Source: Paraburkholderia caledonica NBRC 102488 (lineage in GTDB: Bacteria; Pseudomonadota; Gammaproteobacteria; Burkholderiales; Burkholderiaceae). From it: a DNA stretch of 64,000 bases. Under the pieces are notes generated by a model, which was not told the DNA's origin, did not search any database, and worked only from the letters and a program-made list of their open reading frames with translations. Positions 45,426 through 56,168 of this stretch are shown here, piece by piece. Every line of letters starts with the position of its first letter. Within the stretch, counting starts at the first letter, position 1. The translations under genes and the position numbers were made by a program. The DNA lies in contig NZ_BAYE01000001.1 of the NCBI RefSeq assembly GCF_000685095.1, forward strand, positions 620,001 through 684,000. The letters are read 5' to 3'.

Positions 45426-46262
45426 TTACGTGAGCCGCAATGGTTCGATCATCAACTTTTCGTCTTCGAGCCAGATCTGCACCGGCTTGCCGAGCACGTC
45501 GGCCGGCAGCGGGTTCTCGGTCGTCCGATAGATGCCCGCGATCGAGATGAGTTCCGGTTCGAGACACGTGCAGAAGATGCGCGCGTCGTGATTGCCTTGC
45601 ACGCCGGCGAGCGCACGGCCGCGCAACGGCGCATAGATATGGATGTTGCCTTCAGCGATAACTTCCGCGCCGTAGCTCACGAGCCCGAGCACGACGAGAT
45701 CGCCCTTTGCGTAGATGCGCTGCCCCGAACGCAGCGGCTTCTCCACCACCATGGTTTGCGAAGACGTGGCAAGACGCACGGGCTCGGCGGCCGGCGCAGG
45801 CGCGGGCTCGACCGCCGCGGCTGCGGCCGTCTGATTCGCAGGCGCTGCGCTTGTGCCTGAGTTCGCGCCTGAGTTTGCTGCGTCGGCCATGTCCGCCGCC
45901 GATGCGCCTGCGGTTTCTTCGTCAGCCGATTTTGCGGACGCGCCGCGGCGGTCGCGCGCTTCGAGCAACGGCAGCGCCGACTCCGCTGCCCACGACTGCT
46001 GCGTGTCGGCGACCACGCCGACCGGACGCATGCGCACGCTCTCAAGCAGCTGTGCAATCTCGGCGAGCGGCACGCGTTCGTTGCCGGCGAGCCGGCGCAC
46101 GTCTATCGCGACGACGTCGTTAGCGAAAAATTCGGGGGTCGCCTCGAAGCGCCGGTTCAGCTCGGCACGCATGGCATCGAGGTCGGTTGTCTTGACCACA
46201 AACAGGAGCGTGTCGACGGAACCGCTGCGGAGTTCGAAAAAGGGCGATTTCTTGGGCGACAT
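45426..46262 (-). CDS. minC: Septum site-determining protein MinC
   Basis: FtsZ-assembly inhibitor of 278 aa. The start at 46262 gives [19 protein letters not shown]. The N-terminal FtsZ-binding domain spans about residues 1-105. The C-terminal beta-helix that binds MinD ([15 protein letters not shown], then [20 protein letters not shown]) spans about 175-278. The linker between them is unusually long and almost wholly Ala/Ser/Pro/Glu (about residues 108-172). Such Ala-rich linkers are frequent in Burkholderia proteins. Confidence 0.95.
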   Translation of the reverse strand: MSPKKSPFFELRSGSVDTLLFVVKTTDLDAMRAELNRRFEATPEFFANDVVAIDVRRLAGNERVPLAEIAQLLESVRMRPVGVVADTQQSWAAESALPLLEARDRRGASAKSADEETAGASAADMADAANSGANSGTSAAPANQTAAAAAVEPAPAPAAEPVRLATSSQTMVVEKPLRSGQRIYAKGDLVVLGLVSYGAEVIAEGNIHIYAPLRGRALAGVQGNHDARIFCTCLEPELISIAGIYRTTENPLPADVLGKPVQIWLEDEKLMIEPLRLT

Positions 46263-46415
46263 AACGTTCGGCAAAAATTTTGCGTATTTTACAGGCGTCC
46301 GCGCGCGCGGCGAGATTTTTTGCCGGGCAACGAGCGGCTGAATGTTCACACGTGCTCGCGCGGAAACGATCGACCCGCGCGGCACATGAACGGGCGAGGC
46401 GGGAACGCTGCTGGA

Positions 46416-46463
46416 ATGCGGACGGAGATGCGGATGGAGATGCGGACAGAGACGCGGACGGGA
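46416..46463. repeat. Tandem 12-bp repeat, four degenerate copies
   Basis: Units ATGCGGACGGAG, ATGCGGATGGAG, ATGCGGACAGAG and ACGCGGACGGGA follow one another without gaps in the 240-bp interval between minC and the acetyltransferase gene. The copies differ by one to three bases. The repeat keeps a reading frame open, but no credible gene is present. Confidence 0.8.
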
Positions 46464-46502
46464 ATTCGAAACAGGCGGCGGACGGTTGCGCTACTCGATA
46501 GC

Positions 46503-47036
46503 TCACTGGTCGACTGCTGTCGACGTGGGCGGCACGTGGCGAACCAGCAGACTTTCGACCTGCTCGGGCGCACGCGCGACGCGCCGATGTTCGCCGGTCG
46601 GCCCGAAACCTAGCGCTTCGTAAAAACGCATCGCGCTGCGATTCGAGTCGGCGACCCATGCGTAGATTTCCGCCGCGCCCTCGTTGGCAAGCCAGCCGCT
46701 AGCCGTATCGACCAGCAACTCTCCGCCGCGCAGATGCCGGACCGCAGGCGCCACCCACAACTCGCACACGAACGCGCGGCGCTCATCGGCTTCTTCGAAG
46801 TGCGCTTCAACCAGGCCGGCCGGATGACCCTCGGTGTAGAGAATGAAAGTGCCGATGGCGGCAGAAACCGCGTGTTCTGCGGCGACGGCGTCAAAGCTCG
46901 CGGCATCCGCGGACAATGCGTCTTCTAGCGTTGCGCCGAACGCATAGGGCGCCTCACGCAGGGACGCTGTACGAAGTTCGCGAAAAACGGCGCCCTGATC
47001 AGCGGCGATACGGCGAACGGTCAGTGACGGACTCAT
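46503..47036 (-). CDS. GNAT-family N-acetyltransferase
   Basis: Protein of 177 aa with an acetyl-CoA-binding GNAT fold: VRRIAADQGAVFRELRTASL at the N-terminus, the strand FVCELWVAPAVR leading into the RHLRGGELLV pyrophosphate-binding loop (a degenerate Q/RxxGxG/A), and the C-terminal NRSAMRFYEALGFGPTGEHR. Acceptor unknown; protein or small-molecule amines are possible. It is monocistronic. Confidence 0.88.
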   Translation of the reverse strand: MSPSLTVRRIAADQGAVFRELRTASLREAPYAFGATLEDALSADAASFDAVAAEHAVSAAIGTFILYTEGHPAGLVEAHFEEADERRAFVCELWVAPAVRHLRGGELLVDTASGWLANEGAAEIYAWVADSNRSAMRFYEALGFGPTGEHRRVARAPEQVESLLVRHVPPTSTAVDQ

Positions 47037-47223
47037 GCAGACGAAAACCCCTTGAAACCTTAAGCCGTAGCTTTAACCGAACCGGCGCGAGAGTCAATTC
47101 ATTCTTTGACGGGCGATCTTATCGCGCAAGCCGGTTCACGCAAAGCGCGCAGGCAACTTTGAGCATTTCGCGCGCCTGGCGCCCGGCGCCGTGCCCGTCG
47201 ACGTCATGCGCAGCGCGTTTGCC

Positions 47224-48009
47224 TCACGGTGCTGCGTAGCTGCCGGTGCCGTCCGGCCAGGGCGTGAGGAGTTCGTAGCCGTCGTCGGTGACCGCGATCA
47301 TGTGTTCCCACTGCGCTGACAGCGAGCGGTCTTTCGTGACCACCGTCCAGCCGTCGCGCAATACCGTGGTACCGGCGCGGCCCGCGTTGATCATCGGCTC
47401 GATCGTAAAGACCATGCCGGGCTTCAGACGCACGCCTTGGCCCGGCTGGCCGTAATGCAAAACCTGCGGGTCTTCGTGATAAACCTTGCCGATGCCGTGG
47501 CCACAGTAGTCGCGCACGATCGAAAAACCATCGCGCTGCGCGACCTTCTGGATCGCGTGGCCGACATCGCCAAGCGTCGCCCCCGGCTTCACTTCGCGAA
47601 TGCCCGCGAGCATCGCCTCATACGTCGTGTCGACCAGTTGACGAGCCACCGTGCTCGGCTGGCCGACGCAGTACATGCGGCTCGTGTCGCCGAAGTAGCC
47701 GTCTTTGATGATCGCCACGTCGATATTGATGATGTCGCCGTCTTTCAGCACTTCGCTGCGGTTCGGAATGCCGTGGCAAACCACCTGATTGACCGATGTG
47801 CACACCGTCTTTGGAAAACCCAGATAACCGACGTTGGCCGGAATCGACTTTTGCGTGTTGACGATGTAGTCATTGCACAGTGCGTCCAGCTCGTCGGTGG
47901 AGACACCGGCCTTCACGTGCTCGCCGATCATGGCCAGCACGTCGGCCGCAAGGCGGCCAGAGATACGCAGCTTGGCAATGTCGTCGGGAGTCTTGTAGGT
48001 AATGGCCAT
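47224..48009 (-). CDS. map: Methionine aminopeptidase, type I
   Basis: Cytosolic metalloenzyme of 261 aa removing N-terminal Met from nascent proteins. The metal-ligand set is present: Asp of NIDVAIIKDGYFGDTSRMY (both), His of CGHGIGKVYHEDPQV, Glu of FTIEPMINAG and Glu of QWEHMIAVTDDG. The start at 48009 (MAITYKTPDDIAKL) matches the family; the frame to 48060 adds nothing conserved. No rpsB neighbour is seen. Confidence 0.95.
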   Translation of the reverse strand: MAITYKTPDDIAKLRISGRLAADVLAMIGEHVKAGVSTDELDALCNDYIVNTQKSIPANVGYLGFPKTVCTSVNQVVCHGIPNRSEVLKDGDIINIDVAIIKDGYFGDTSRMYCVGQPSTVARQLVDTTYEAMLAGIREVKPGATLGDVGHAIQKVAQRDGFSIVRDYCGHGIGKVYHEDPQVLHYGQPGQGVRLKPGMVFTIEPMINAGRAGTTVLRDGWTVVTKDRSLSAQWEHMIAVTDDGYELLTPWPDGTGSYAAP

Positions 48010-48194
48010 GTATTCGGTCGATGGGTTCGCAGGTAGGTCGATATTCAATCGAACGGCCAATTGTACAGAGGATCGGCGCGGGGGCCGGGCAAAGCGGGGA
48101 AGAGGTCGATGCGTCAGCGATAAGTTAGCATCGCTTATGAATGCCAGACTTATATGCGACGTCAGAACGACAGGTCATTTGACAAGCGGAAACG

Positions 48195-48220
48195 AAAACA
48201 GGCCCCGAAGGGCCTGTTTT
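48195..48220 (-). terminator. Intrinsic terminator downstream of tRNA-Ser
   Basis: Eleven-bp stem AAAACAGGCCC / GGGCCTGTTTT with a CGAA loop, starting 7 nt after the tRNA 3' end when read on the minus strand; the descending arm supplies the T-rich tail. Confidence 0.85.
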
Positions 48221-48227
48221 CTGAATT

Positions 48228-48317
48228 TGGCGGAAAGGGTGAGATTCGAACTCACGGTACCCCTAAAGGTACACCGGATTTCGAGTCCGGCGCATTCGAC
48301 CACTCTGCCACCTTTCC
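48228..48317 (-). tRNA. tRNA-Ser(CGA)
   Basis: Ninety nucleotides on the minus strand. Acceptor stem GGAAAGG / CCTTTCC with discriminator G and an encoded CCA end. The anticodon arm is CCGGA-CTCGAAA-TCCGG, anticodon CGA, reading UCG codons. The long variable arm (TGTACCTTTAGGGGTACC region) is the serine class hallmark, and the T arm has GTTCGAATC. It lies next to serS on the same strand. Confidence 0.97.
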
Positions 48318-48485
48318 GTGTTTTCCGACTTGCCACAACGAGGCGGTTTTGTCAGATCCAAGCGGGTCGCTGCTTGGGAGAGAAAGATTATAGAACAGCT
48401 GATCTGGATTTCCAAGTACCTCGCCGAAAAAATTTCGACGAATCCCGGCGATCCAAACCACGCGGTTGCGTCCACGCGACGCGAA

Positions 48486-49817
<1,332 letters not shown>

Positions 49818-49844
49818 TTAGCGCACCGGCGGCACCGGACAGGC

Positions 49845-51158
49845 TCAACTCTTCTTGGGCTTGTTCTCGTTGCGCCACTGCGCGTCGAGTTCGGCAAGAC
49901 GCGCCATCTTGTCGCCTATCTTGCCTTCGAGGCCGCGCGGCGTCGGCGTGTACCAATGCGGATCGCGCATGTTCTCGGGCAAATACGTCTCGCCGGCCGC
50001 GTATGCATCCGGTTCGTCGTGTGCGTAGCGATACTCGTGGCCGTAGCCGAGCTCCTTCATGAGCTTGGTCGGCGCGTTTCGCAGGTGCACCGGCACGCCG
50101 CGCGACTTGTCCTTGCCCACGAAGCGGCGCGCCTCGTTGTACGCGTTGTAGCCGGCATTGGACTTCGGCGCGACGGCCAGGTAGATGATCGCCTGCGCGA
50201 GCGCCAGTTCGCCCTCGGGCGTGCCGAGTCGCTCGTAGGTCTCGGCGGCGTCGAGCGCGATGCGCGCCGCACGCGGGTCGGCAAGCCCGATGTCCTCCCA
50301 CGCCATCCGGACGATGCGGCGCGCCAGATAGCGCGGGTCCGCGCCGCCGTCGAGCATGCGGCAGAACCAGTAGAGCGCGCCGTCCGGGCTGCTGCCGCGC
50401 ACCGACTTATGCAGCGCGCTGATCTGGTCGTAGAAAGCGTCGCCGCCCTTGTCGAAGCGGCGCAGATTCTCGGCGAGCGCGCTGCCGAGCAACGCGCCGT
50501 CGATCTCCGTGGTCTTCTGCTGCGAAGCCGCGCGCGCGACGATCTCAAGGTTGTTCAGCAGCTTGCGGCCGTCGCCGTCGGCGGAACCGATCAGCGCATC
50601 GCGCGCTTCGTCGGTAAACGTCAAGCCGCCGAGTTCCTGTTGCGCGCGCTCGAGCAGTTCGCCCAACTCTTCCTCGGTGAGACTTTTGAGCACGTAGACG
50701 GCGGCGCGCGACAGCAACGCGCTGTTCACTTCGAACGACGGATTCTCCGTAGTCGCGCCGATGAACACGAAGAGCCCCGACTCGACATGCGGCAAGAACG
50801 CGTCTTGCTGACTCTTGTTGAAGCGATGCACTTCGTCGACGAACACTAGCGTCTGATGCCCGTTCGCGCGATGAATCTGCGCGGTCTCCACCGCCTCGCG
50901 AATATCCTTCACGCCGGACAGCACCGCCGACAACGCGATGAATTCCGCGTGAAACGCGTCGGCCATGAGCCGCGCGAGCGTGGTCTTGCCGACGCCGGGC
51001 GGCCCCCAGAGGATCATCGAATGCGCTTCACCGGATTCGAAGGCGACCCGCAGCGGCTTGTTCGGGCCGAGCAGATGCTTCTGACCGATTACTTCGTCGA
51101 TATTGCGGGGCCGCAGGCGTTCGGCGAGCGGAACATTGGCACGGGTTTCTTCGAACAT
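49845..51158 (-). CDS. rarA: Replication-associated recombination protein A (AAA+ ATPase)
   Basis: Clamp-loader-like AAA+ protein of 437 aa acting at stalled replication forks. Start at 51158 ([17 protein letters not shown]) fits relatives. Walker A is GPPGVGKTT, Walker [16 protein letters not shown], sensor 1 [11 protein letters not shown]. The C-terminal tetramerisation region is present ([30 protein letters not shown]). The upstream open frame to 51545 is not conserved. It may be co-transcribed with serS. Confidence 0.93.
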   Translation of the reverse strand: MFEETRANVPLAERLRPRNIDEVIGQKHLLGPNKPLRVAFESGEAHSMILWGPPGVGKTTLARLMADAFHAEFIALSAVLSGVKDIREAVETAQIHRANGHQTLVFVDEVHRFNKSQQDAFLPHVESGLFVFIGATTENPSFEVNSALLSRAAVYVLKSLTEEELGELLERAQQELGGLTFTDEARDALIGSADGDGRKLLNNLEIVARAASQQKTTEIDGALLGSALAENLRRFDKGGDAFYDQISALHKSVRGSSPDGALYWFCRMLDGGADPRYLARRIVRMAWEDIGLADPRAARIALDAAETYERLGTPEGELALAQAIIYLAVAPKSNAGYNAYNEARRFVGKDKSRGVPVHLRNAPTKLMKELGYGHEYRYAHDEPDAYAAGETYLPENMRDPHWYTPTPRGLEGKIGDKMARLAELDAQWRNENKPKKS

Positions 51159-51404
51159 GACGTTTTGGGGATAATCTCGGCTTTTCCGGACGCGGCCCGC
51201 ACGATGGTCCGTGTGATGATCGGCCTGAAGGCGGCATGCTGCCGGACGAGAGCGCAAAACCCGCACGCGCGAGGCGTGGGAAACGTCCTGCATTATGACA
51301 GTGACCGCGCCAGGACGAACGGCGCGCATCCTGAACATGCACGCTGACTCGCAAACAAGAGCACCCGGAACAGCAACTGCAACACGACTCAGGGACAAGA
51401 CCCA

Positions 51405-52721
51405 ATGGCACAAGATCCACTCGCCGGCGACGCCGGTTCCACCTACGCGCCGCTCACGCCGGTACCCGACGCGCGCCGCGCCTTCCGTACCGGCGACGCG
51501 TTCGCGCTCTGGTTCTCGCTCGGCATCGGCCTGCTGGTCGCGCAAGCCGGCGCGCTGCTAGTGCCGGGACTGTCGCTGCCGCACGCGCTGCTGGCCAGCG
51601 TGATCGGCAGCGCGATCGGCGTGGTTCTGCTCGCGCTCGCGGGCGTGATCGGCACGGACACCGGGCTCGCGGCGATGTCCTCGCTGCGTCCGACGCTCGG
51701 CGTGCGCGGCGCGTCGGTGCCGGCTGTGCTGAACGCCGTGCAACTGGTCGGCTGGGGTTCGTTCGAAATCATCGTCATGCGCGATTCCGCCGACGCTCTT
51801 GCCAAGCAGGCGTTCGGTCTTTCCATGCCGCTCGTCTGGACCATCATCTTCGGCTTGCTGGCGACGCTGCTCGCGATCAGCGGCCCGCTCTCGTTCGTGC
51901 GGCGCTTTCTGCGCACGTGGGGCATCTGGCTACTGCTCGCGGGCGCGGCATGGCTCACATGGAGCCTGCTCGCGCAGCATGACCTGAGCGCGATGATGCG
52001 CCGCCCGGGCACCGGCGAGATGTCGTTCGGCGGCGCTATCGACCTCGTGGTGGCGATGCCGCTTTCCTGGCTACCGTTGATCGCGGATTACACGCGCTTC
52101 GGCCGCCGCGCCGGCGACACGTTCCGCGGCACGCTGCTCGGCTATGGCATTGCGAACATCTGGTTCTATGCATTGGGCGCGATCTACGGTCTGGCCGCCG
52201 GTGGCGGCGACGCGCTGCTGACAAGCGCGCTTGCGCAAGCCGGCGGCGGGCTCGCATTGCTGCTTATTCTGATCGACGAAGTGGACAACGCATTCGCCGA
52301 CATTCATTCAGCGGCGGTGTCGACGGGCACCTTCTGGGCGCGCGGCAGTGTGCCGATGCTGTCGGCGGCGTTCGGCGCGCTGTGCACATTGATCGCGCTG
52401 CTTATACCGATGGCGAAGTATCAGAATTTCCTTCTGTTGATCGGCTCGGTGTTCGCGCCGCTTTTCGGCGTGGTGCTGGTCGATCACTTCATCGTGCGCA
52501 AGCGCCGTATAGAAGCCGCCATGCTCGCCGACGTACGCGGTCGTTACGGCTTCTCGGGCGGCTGGCATCTGAGCGCGTTCATTGCGTGGGCGATCGGCAT
52601 TGCCGCTTATCAGGCGATCAACCAATGGTTGCCGAATCTCGGCGCGACGCTGCCCGCGCTGGTGATCGGCGCGGTGTGTTACCTCGCGTTCGTGTCGACG
52701 CGTAAAGCCGCGTACGCGTGA
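51405..52721 (+). CDS. NCS1-family permease (CodB/CytX-like)
   Basis: Twelve-TM nucleobase:cation-symporter-1 protein of 438 aa. VQLVGWGSFEIIVMRDSADAL is the substrate-site helix pattern of CodB/CytX, and SWLPLIADYTRFGRR is the conserved loop motif. Relatives carry cytosine, hydroxymethylpyrimidine, allantoin and similar ring or guanidino-like compounds. No thiamine-pyrophosphate riboswitch is seen in the 246-bp upstream gap. It is convergent with a ureohydrolase gene, and similar permeases lie beside guanidinobutyrase genes in Pseudomonas (recalled, not checked), which suggests a guanidino substrate. Confidence 0.85.
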   Translation: MAQDPLAGDAGSTYAPLTPVPDARRAFRTGDAFALWFSLGIGLLVAQAGALLVPGLSLPHALLASVIGSAIGVVLLALAGVIGTDTGLAAMSSLRPTLGVRGASVPAVLNAVQLVGWGSFEIIVMRDSADALAKQAFGLSMPLVWTIIFGLLATLLAISGPLSFVRRFLRTWGIWLLLAGAAWLTWSLLAQHDLSAMMRRPGTGEMSFGGAIDLVVAMPLSWLPLIADYTRFGRRAGDTFRGTLLGYGIANIWFYALGAIYGLAAGGGDALLTSALAQAGGGLALLLILIDEVDNAFADIHSAAVSTGTFWARGSVPMLSAAFGALCTLIALLIPMAKYQNFLLLIGSVFAPLFGVVLVDHFIVRKRRIEAAMLADVRGRYGFSGGWHLSAFIAWAIGIAAYQAINQWLPNLGATLPALVIGAVCYLAFVSTRKAAYA

Positions 52722-52746
52722 GCGGCTCAGTACGCCGTAATTAAAG

Positions 52747-52774
52747 AAAAGGGCTGCATTTGCAGGCCTTTTTC
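52747..52774. terminator. Terminator between permease and ureohydrolase genes
   Basis: Stem AAAGG-g-CTGCA / TGCAG-g-CCTTT with one internal G-G mismatch and a TT loop, flanked by A-rich and T-rich runs. It can serve both convergent genes. Confidence 0.7.
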
Positions 52775-52813
52775 GTTGCATCCGCCGCGCATCGCAGCGG
52801 ATGGCGACCAAGC

Positions 52814-53803
52814 TCAGCGAGCAGCAGTCCGGTACTCGACGCCCGGCAGCACGCACAACAACTCGAACGCCAGGTTCGCGGCGAGCAGCGCCGTCGTGCC
52901 AAACGGATCGTACGGCGGCGCCACCTCCACCAGATCGCATCCGACGATATTCAAGGCGCGGGCACCGCGAATGATTTCGAGCGCCTGCGGCACGGTCAGC
53001 CCGGCGATTTCCGGCGTGCCGGTGCCGGGTGCAAAGGCCGGGTCGATACCGTCGATGTCGAACGTGATATAGACCGGGCCGTCGCCCATGCGCTCGCGCA
53101 CGCGTGCCATTAGCGGCGCAAGCGACTGGTTCCAGCATGCCTCGGCCTGCACGACTTCGAAGCCCTGATCGCGGCACCAGTCGAAATCTTCTGCCGCGTA
53201 GCCCGTGCCGCGCAGACCGATTTGCACGACGCGCTCGCAATCGAGCAATCCCTCTTCGACCGCGCGACGAAACGGCGTGCCGTGGGCAATTTTCTCGCCC
53301 ATCATTGTGTCGTTGACGTCGGCGTGGGCGTCGACGTGAATCAGGCCGACCTTCCCGTGCTTGCGATGAATCGCCCGCAAAATAGGCAACGCGATGGTGT
53401 GATCGCCGCCAAGCGTGACCGGCTTGCAATCGTGCTCAAGTATCTCGTCGTAAGCGGTTTCGATCCGGGCGATCGAATCGTGCAGGTTGTACGGATTGAT
53501 CGCGACGTCGCCCAGATCGGCCACGCGCAGAGAATCGAATGGCGCCGCGCGCGTTGCCATGTTGTAAGGGCGCAGCAGCACCGATTCGCTGCGAATCTGG
53601 CGCGGCCCGAAGCGCGCGCCAGTGCGGTTGGACGTGCCCAGGTCGAACGGCACGCCGACGAAACATGCGTCGAATCCCTCCGCCGAGCCCACGTTCGGGA
53701 GGCGCATCATCGTGGCAATGCCGCCGCAGCGCGGCATTGCATTGCCGGACAGCGGCTGCGGCCGTTCACCGGCTTCAGGAGAAATGAAAGAAGAAGTATT
53801 CAT
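52814..53803 (-). CDS. Ureohydrolase: guanidinobutyrase or agmatinase
   Basis: Arginase-superfamily enzyme of 329 aa releasing urea from a guanidino compound. The binuclear Mn site is complete: GGDHTIALP, HVDAHADVND and TFDIDGIDPAFAPG. GARFGPRQIRSES is the substrate-side N-terminal motif. The LysR gene on the opposite side and the NCS1 permease downstream match the layout of guanidinobutyrase (gbuA) loci, so 4-guanidinobutyrate, an arginine breakdown product, is the likeliest substrate; agmatine cannot be ruled out by sequence alone. The ribosome binding site is weak. Confidence 0.88.
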   Translation of the reverse strand: MNTSSFISPEAGERPQPLSGNAMPRCGGIATMMRLPNVGSAEGFDACFVGVPFDLGTSNRTGARFGPRQIRSESVLLRPYNMATRAAPFDSLRVADLGDVAINPYNLHDSIARIETAYDEILEHDCKPVTLGGDHTIALPILRAIHRKHGKVGLIHVDAHADVNDTMMGEKIAHGTPFRRAVEEGLLDCERVVQIGLRGTGYAAEDFDWCRDQGFEVVQAEACWNQSLAPLMARVRERMGDGPVYITFDIDGIDPAFAPGTGTPEIAGLTVPQALEIIRGARALNIVGCDLVEVAPPYDPFGTTALLAANLAFELLCVLPGVEYRTAAR

Positions 53804-53968
53804 CGTGGCTCGGCAATGAAAAGAAGACGCAGCAGTTGGGAATCTGCAAACCGGCTACCTGTTACGTGCGCTCATGCCTTCCGGAGGCACTCGGGAACGC
53901 ATGCAAGCCGGGTGAACCTCCATTCTTGAGCACTTCACGTCAACTTAAAATAGCCGCGCAGTAACCTT

Positions 53969-53990
53969 TACATCGATTTACAGCGATGTA
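53969..53990. promoter_or_regulatory. LysR-type operator
   Basis: Inverted repeat TACATCG-N8-CGATGTA containing ATC-N9-GAT, the size and form of LysR-type recognition sites. It lies in the 196-bp gap between the ureohydrolase and LysR genes, 9 bp before the LysR ATG. A TAAAAT -10-like hexamer sits at 53946-53951. Confidence 0.6.
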
Positions 53991-53999
53991 TCCTGACGC

Positions 54000-54911
54000 A
54001 TGTTCTCCCAACTCACCGACCTCGATTTACGACTCATCCGCGTGTTCCTTGCGATCGTCGACGCGGGCGGCGTCTCGTCGGCCCAGGCCACGCTCAACGT
54101 CGGCCAGTCGACCATCAGCGCGCAACTCGCCACGCTCGAAACGCGCCTCGGGTATCGGCTATGCGAACGCGGCCGCGGCGGCTTTCGCCTGAGCGCGCGC
54201 GGCGAACAGTTCGCCGATGCCGCTCGCGCGCTGCTCGGTGCCGTCGACAGCTTCGGCATGCAGGCGCGCAATGTCGGCCGCAAGCTCGTGGGCACACTCG
54301 ACATCGGCATGATCGGGCACACGCCCGTATCGGCAAGTGCGCGCATTAGCAGCGCAATCGGCCGGTTTCGCTCGCGCGACCAGTCAGTGCGATTTTCGAT
54401 TCTGGTGCGCTCGCCCGGCGAGCTCGAAGAGTTACTGCTCAATGGCCGGATTCAGGTGGGCATCGGGTATTTCTGGCATCGCGTGCCGTCGCTCGAATAT
54501 ACCGAGGTGTTTGCCGAAGACCAGTTCGCATATTGCGCGAAAGGACATCCGCTGTTTGCTTCAGCCGGCGGCGTGTCGCCCGAGCAAGCTGCAACGCACG
54601 AATGGGCGTGGCGCACCTATCCGTTGCCCGAAGCGGAAAGTTCGACAACGCCGCGTAACGTCACCGCGGTCGCGGACAACATGGAAGCGGTCGCGATGCT
54701 CGTGCTATCCGGGCATCACCTTGGCTATCTGCCCGGACACTTCGCGGCGCCGTTCGTCGAGCAAGGACTGCTCGCCGCGTTGAACCCGGAGCTAATGCGT
54801 TATCGCGTCGCGTTTCATATGGTCACGCGGACGCGGCAGCATCGAACGGATATTGTCGAAGCGTTCATCGACGATATGAAGGCAGCCCATGCCGTCGAAG
54901 CGAAAGCGTAG
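54000..54911 (+). CDS. LysR-family regulator of the ureohydrolase locus
   Basis: Regulator of 303 aa. The N-terminal winged helix-turn-helix (residues about 5-65: LRLIRVFLAIVDAGGVSSAQ, then QSTISAQLATLETRLGYRL) is followed by a periplasmic-binding-like effector domain (about 95-300). It is divergent from the ureohydrolase gene across an inverted repeat and is probably its activator, responding to the guanidino substrate, as GbuR does in Pseudomonas. Confidence 0.9.
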   Translation: MFSQLTDLDLRLIRVFLAIVDAGGVSSAQATLNVGQSTISAQLATLETRLGYRLCERGRGGFRLSARGEQFADAARALLGAVDSFGMQARNVGRKLVGTLDIGMIGHTPVSASARISSAIGRFRSRDQSVRFSILVRSPGELEELLLNGRIQVGIGYFWHRVPSLEYTEVFAEDQFAYCAKGHPLFASAGGVSPEQAATHEWAWRTYPLPEAESSTTPRNVTAVADNMEAVAMLVLSGHHLGYLPGHFAAPFVEQGLLAALNPELMRYRVAFHMVTRTRQHRTDIVEAFIDDMKAAHAVEAKA

Positions 54912-54936
54912 CGCGCTCGCCGCGTTGTACCGGCAA

Positions 54937-54964
54937 TAAAAAAGCCGCGCGTTCGGCGCGGCTT
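54937..54964. terminator. Terminator between LysR and lolA genes
   Basis: Nine-bp stem AAGCCGCGC / GCGCGGCTT with a GTTCG loop and an A-run on the left, so it is strongest for lolA on the minus strand and also ends the LysR transcript. Confidence 0.8.
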
Positions 54965-54994
54965 CTCTCGCAAACATCAATGCACGGCGAAGGC

Positions 54995-55723
54995 TTAGCC
55001 GTTGATCACGTCAGCGCCTTTCGGCACGGTAAATTTGAACGCATCCGCGGGCAGCGGCGGATTCTTCTGGATGTTCGAGAAGGTCAGCAACGTCACGTTG
55101 CCGAATACGTCGTGCAATTCCATTGCTTGCAGATTGCCGTCCTTGAAGCCAATGCCCACGCGCTGAAATTGCGTGTCTTTCGCTTTCGGCGTGAGTTCGA
55201 GCCAGTCGATGCCAGCCTTGACACCTGCATCGCGCAACGTGAAGTTCTTGTCCAGATCGTTGCTGCCGAACAGAATTGCCGCCGGGCTCGCACCGAGCGC
55301 GCCGCCGAGGCTTCGCACCGTCACCTGGTTCAGATCCTTGTCGTAGACGTAAAGCTTGTCGCCGTCCGCCTGCAGCAACTGCGCGTAGGGTTTTTCATAT
55401 TGCCAGATGAACTTGCCGGGACGCGCGAACGTGAACGTTCCGCTCGACGTACCGTTCTTGCCGTTGCCCGTGGTGGACAGCACGCCGCTTGCGCCGCTCG
55501 CTGCTTGCGCCTTGCTGGGCGCGCGCACTTCCTGCTGCACGAAGGTGCCGCGCGCCGAGTGAACTTGCGCGACGAACGCTTTCAGCTGCTCGGTGCCGCT
55601 CGCGAACGCCTGCGAAGCGACGAGCATCGTCGCGCCGATCGCTGCTGTACCGACGCCGCGTGCGATTGCGCGGGCAAACCGGCCGACGCTGCTGGATGCA
55701 TGCTGCTGCACAAATAGCTGCAT
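54995..55723 (-). CDS. lolA: Outer-membrane lipoprotein carrier protein LolA
   Basis: Periplasmic chaperone of 242 aa that ferries lipoproteins from LolCDE to LolB. The start at 55723 ([14 protein letters not shown]) has GGGAG upstream and gives a long signal peptide ending ASQAFA. The mature protein shows [16 protein letters not shown], then [34 protein letters not shown] and the late [13 protein letters not shown], all typical. The N-region is longer and more polar than usual; an in-frame extension to 55873 is not used. It is separated from ftsK by 445 bp of repeat-rich DNA. Confidence 0.93.
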   Translation of the reverse strand: MQLFVQQHASSSVGRFARAIARGVGTAAIGATMLVASQAFASGTEQLKAFVAQVHSARGTFVQQEVRAPSKAQAASGASGVLSTTGNGKNGTSSGTFTFARPGKFIWQYEKPYAQLLQADGDKLYVYDKDLNQVTVRSLGGALGASPAAILFGSNDLDKNFTLRDAGVKAGIDWLELTPKAKDTQFQRVGIGFKDGNLQAMELHDVFGNVTLLTFSNIQKNPPLPADAFKFTVPKGADVING

Positions 55724-55947
55724 ATGATTTCTCTCCCTTGATTTGAATTCGTTGAGCGACTGCTTTGTCTGGCTTTGATTGGCTCTGATTGCGGCGCATC
55801 GACATGAGCAGTGTTTGCCGGTGGCCGCGAGCACAGCGTGACGCTTGCTGTGCGAGGCTCGGGGCGAACACATGAGACTTTGATCCCTGCGGTCTGTCGC
55901 GCTGAGCCCACAACCGAGCTTAGACAGGCAGGCTTAAACGAGCCTTA

Positions 55948-56063
55948 GAAGTCGGCGTCGAAGTGGACCTTGAACCTGGATCTTCGCAGCGGACCTTTGA
56001 AGCGGACTTTTGATGCCCACCTTGAAAGCGGACGTTCAAAAGTCGACATTCAAAGCCCACCAT
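55948..56063. repeat. About nine degenerate 12-14 bp repeats between ftsK and lolA
   Basis: Units related to GAAGCGGACYTTT start at about 55948, 55960, 55972, 55986, 55999, 56012, 56024, 56038 and 56052 (for example GAAGTGGACCTT, GAAGCGGACTTTT, GAAAGCGGACGTTC). Individual copies differ by several bases. The rest of the 445-bp gap (55724-56168) shows nothing recognisable apart from the lolA ribosome binding site. Confidence 0.55.
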
Positions 56064-56168
56064 GAAGCAAGGCCGTTGGAGCCGTCGGGACCACGCCTCA
56101 GAAGACCATCCGCGAACCAGGCCCCGAAAGCGGGAAAAACACTGGCCATTCGCCTCCCGCCATAACGC

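Noticed and set aside
46416-46463. Possible CRISPR array
   Set aside because: Units are contiguous 12-mers without spacers; no cas genes are nearby. No other region has spaced direct repeats of CRISPR size.
48100-48320. Integration site at the tRNA-Ser gene
   Set aside because: No integrase, direct repeat of the tRNA 3' end or foreign-looking DNA follows the gene.
51159-51404. Possible thiamine-pyrophosphate riboswitch before the CytX-like permease
   Set aside because: The CUGAGA and downstream ACC/GAUC-type conserved blocks are not present.
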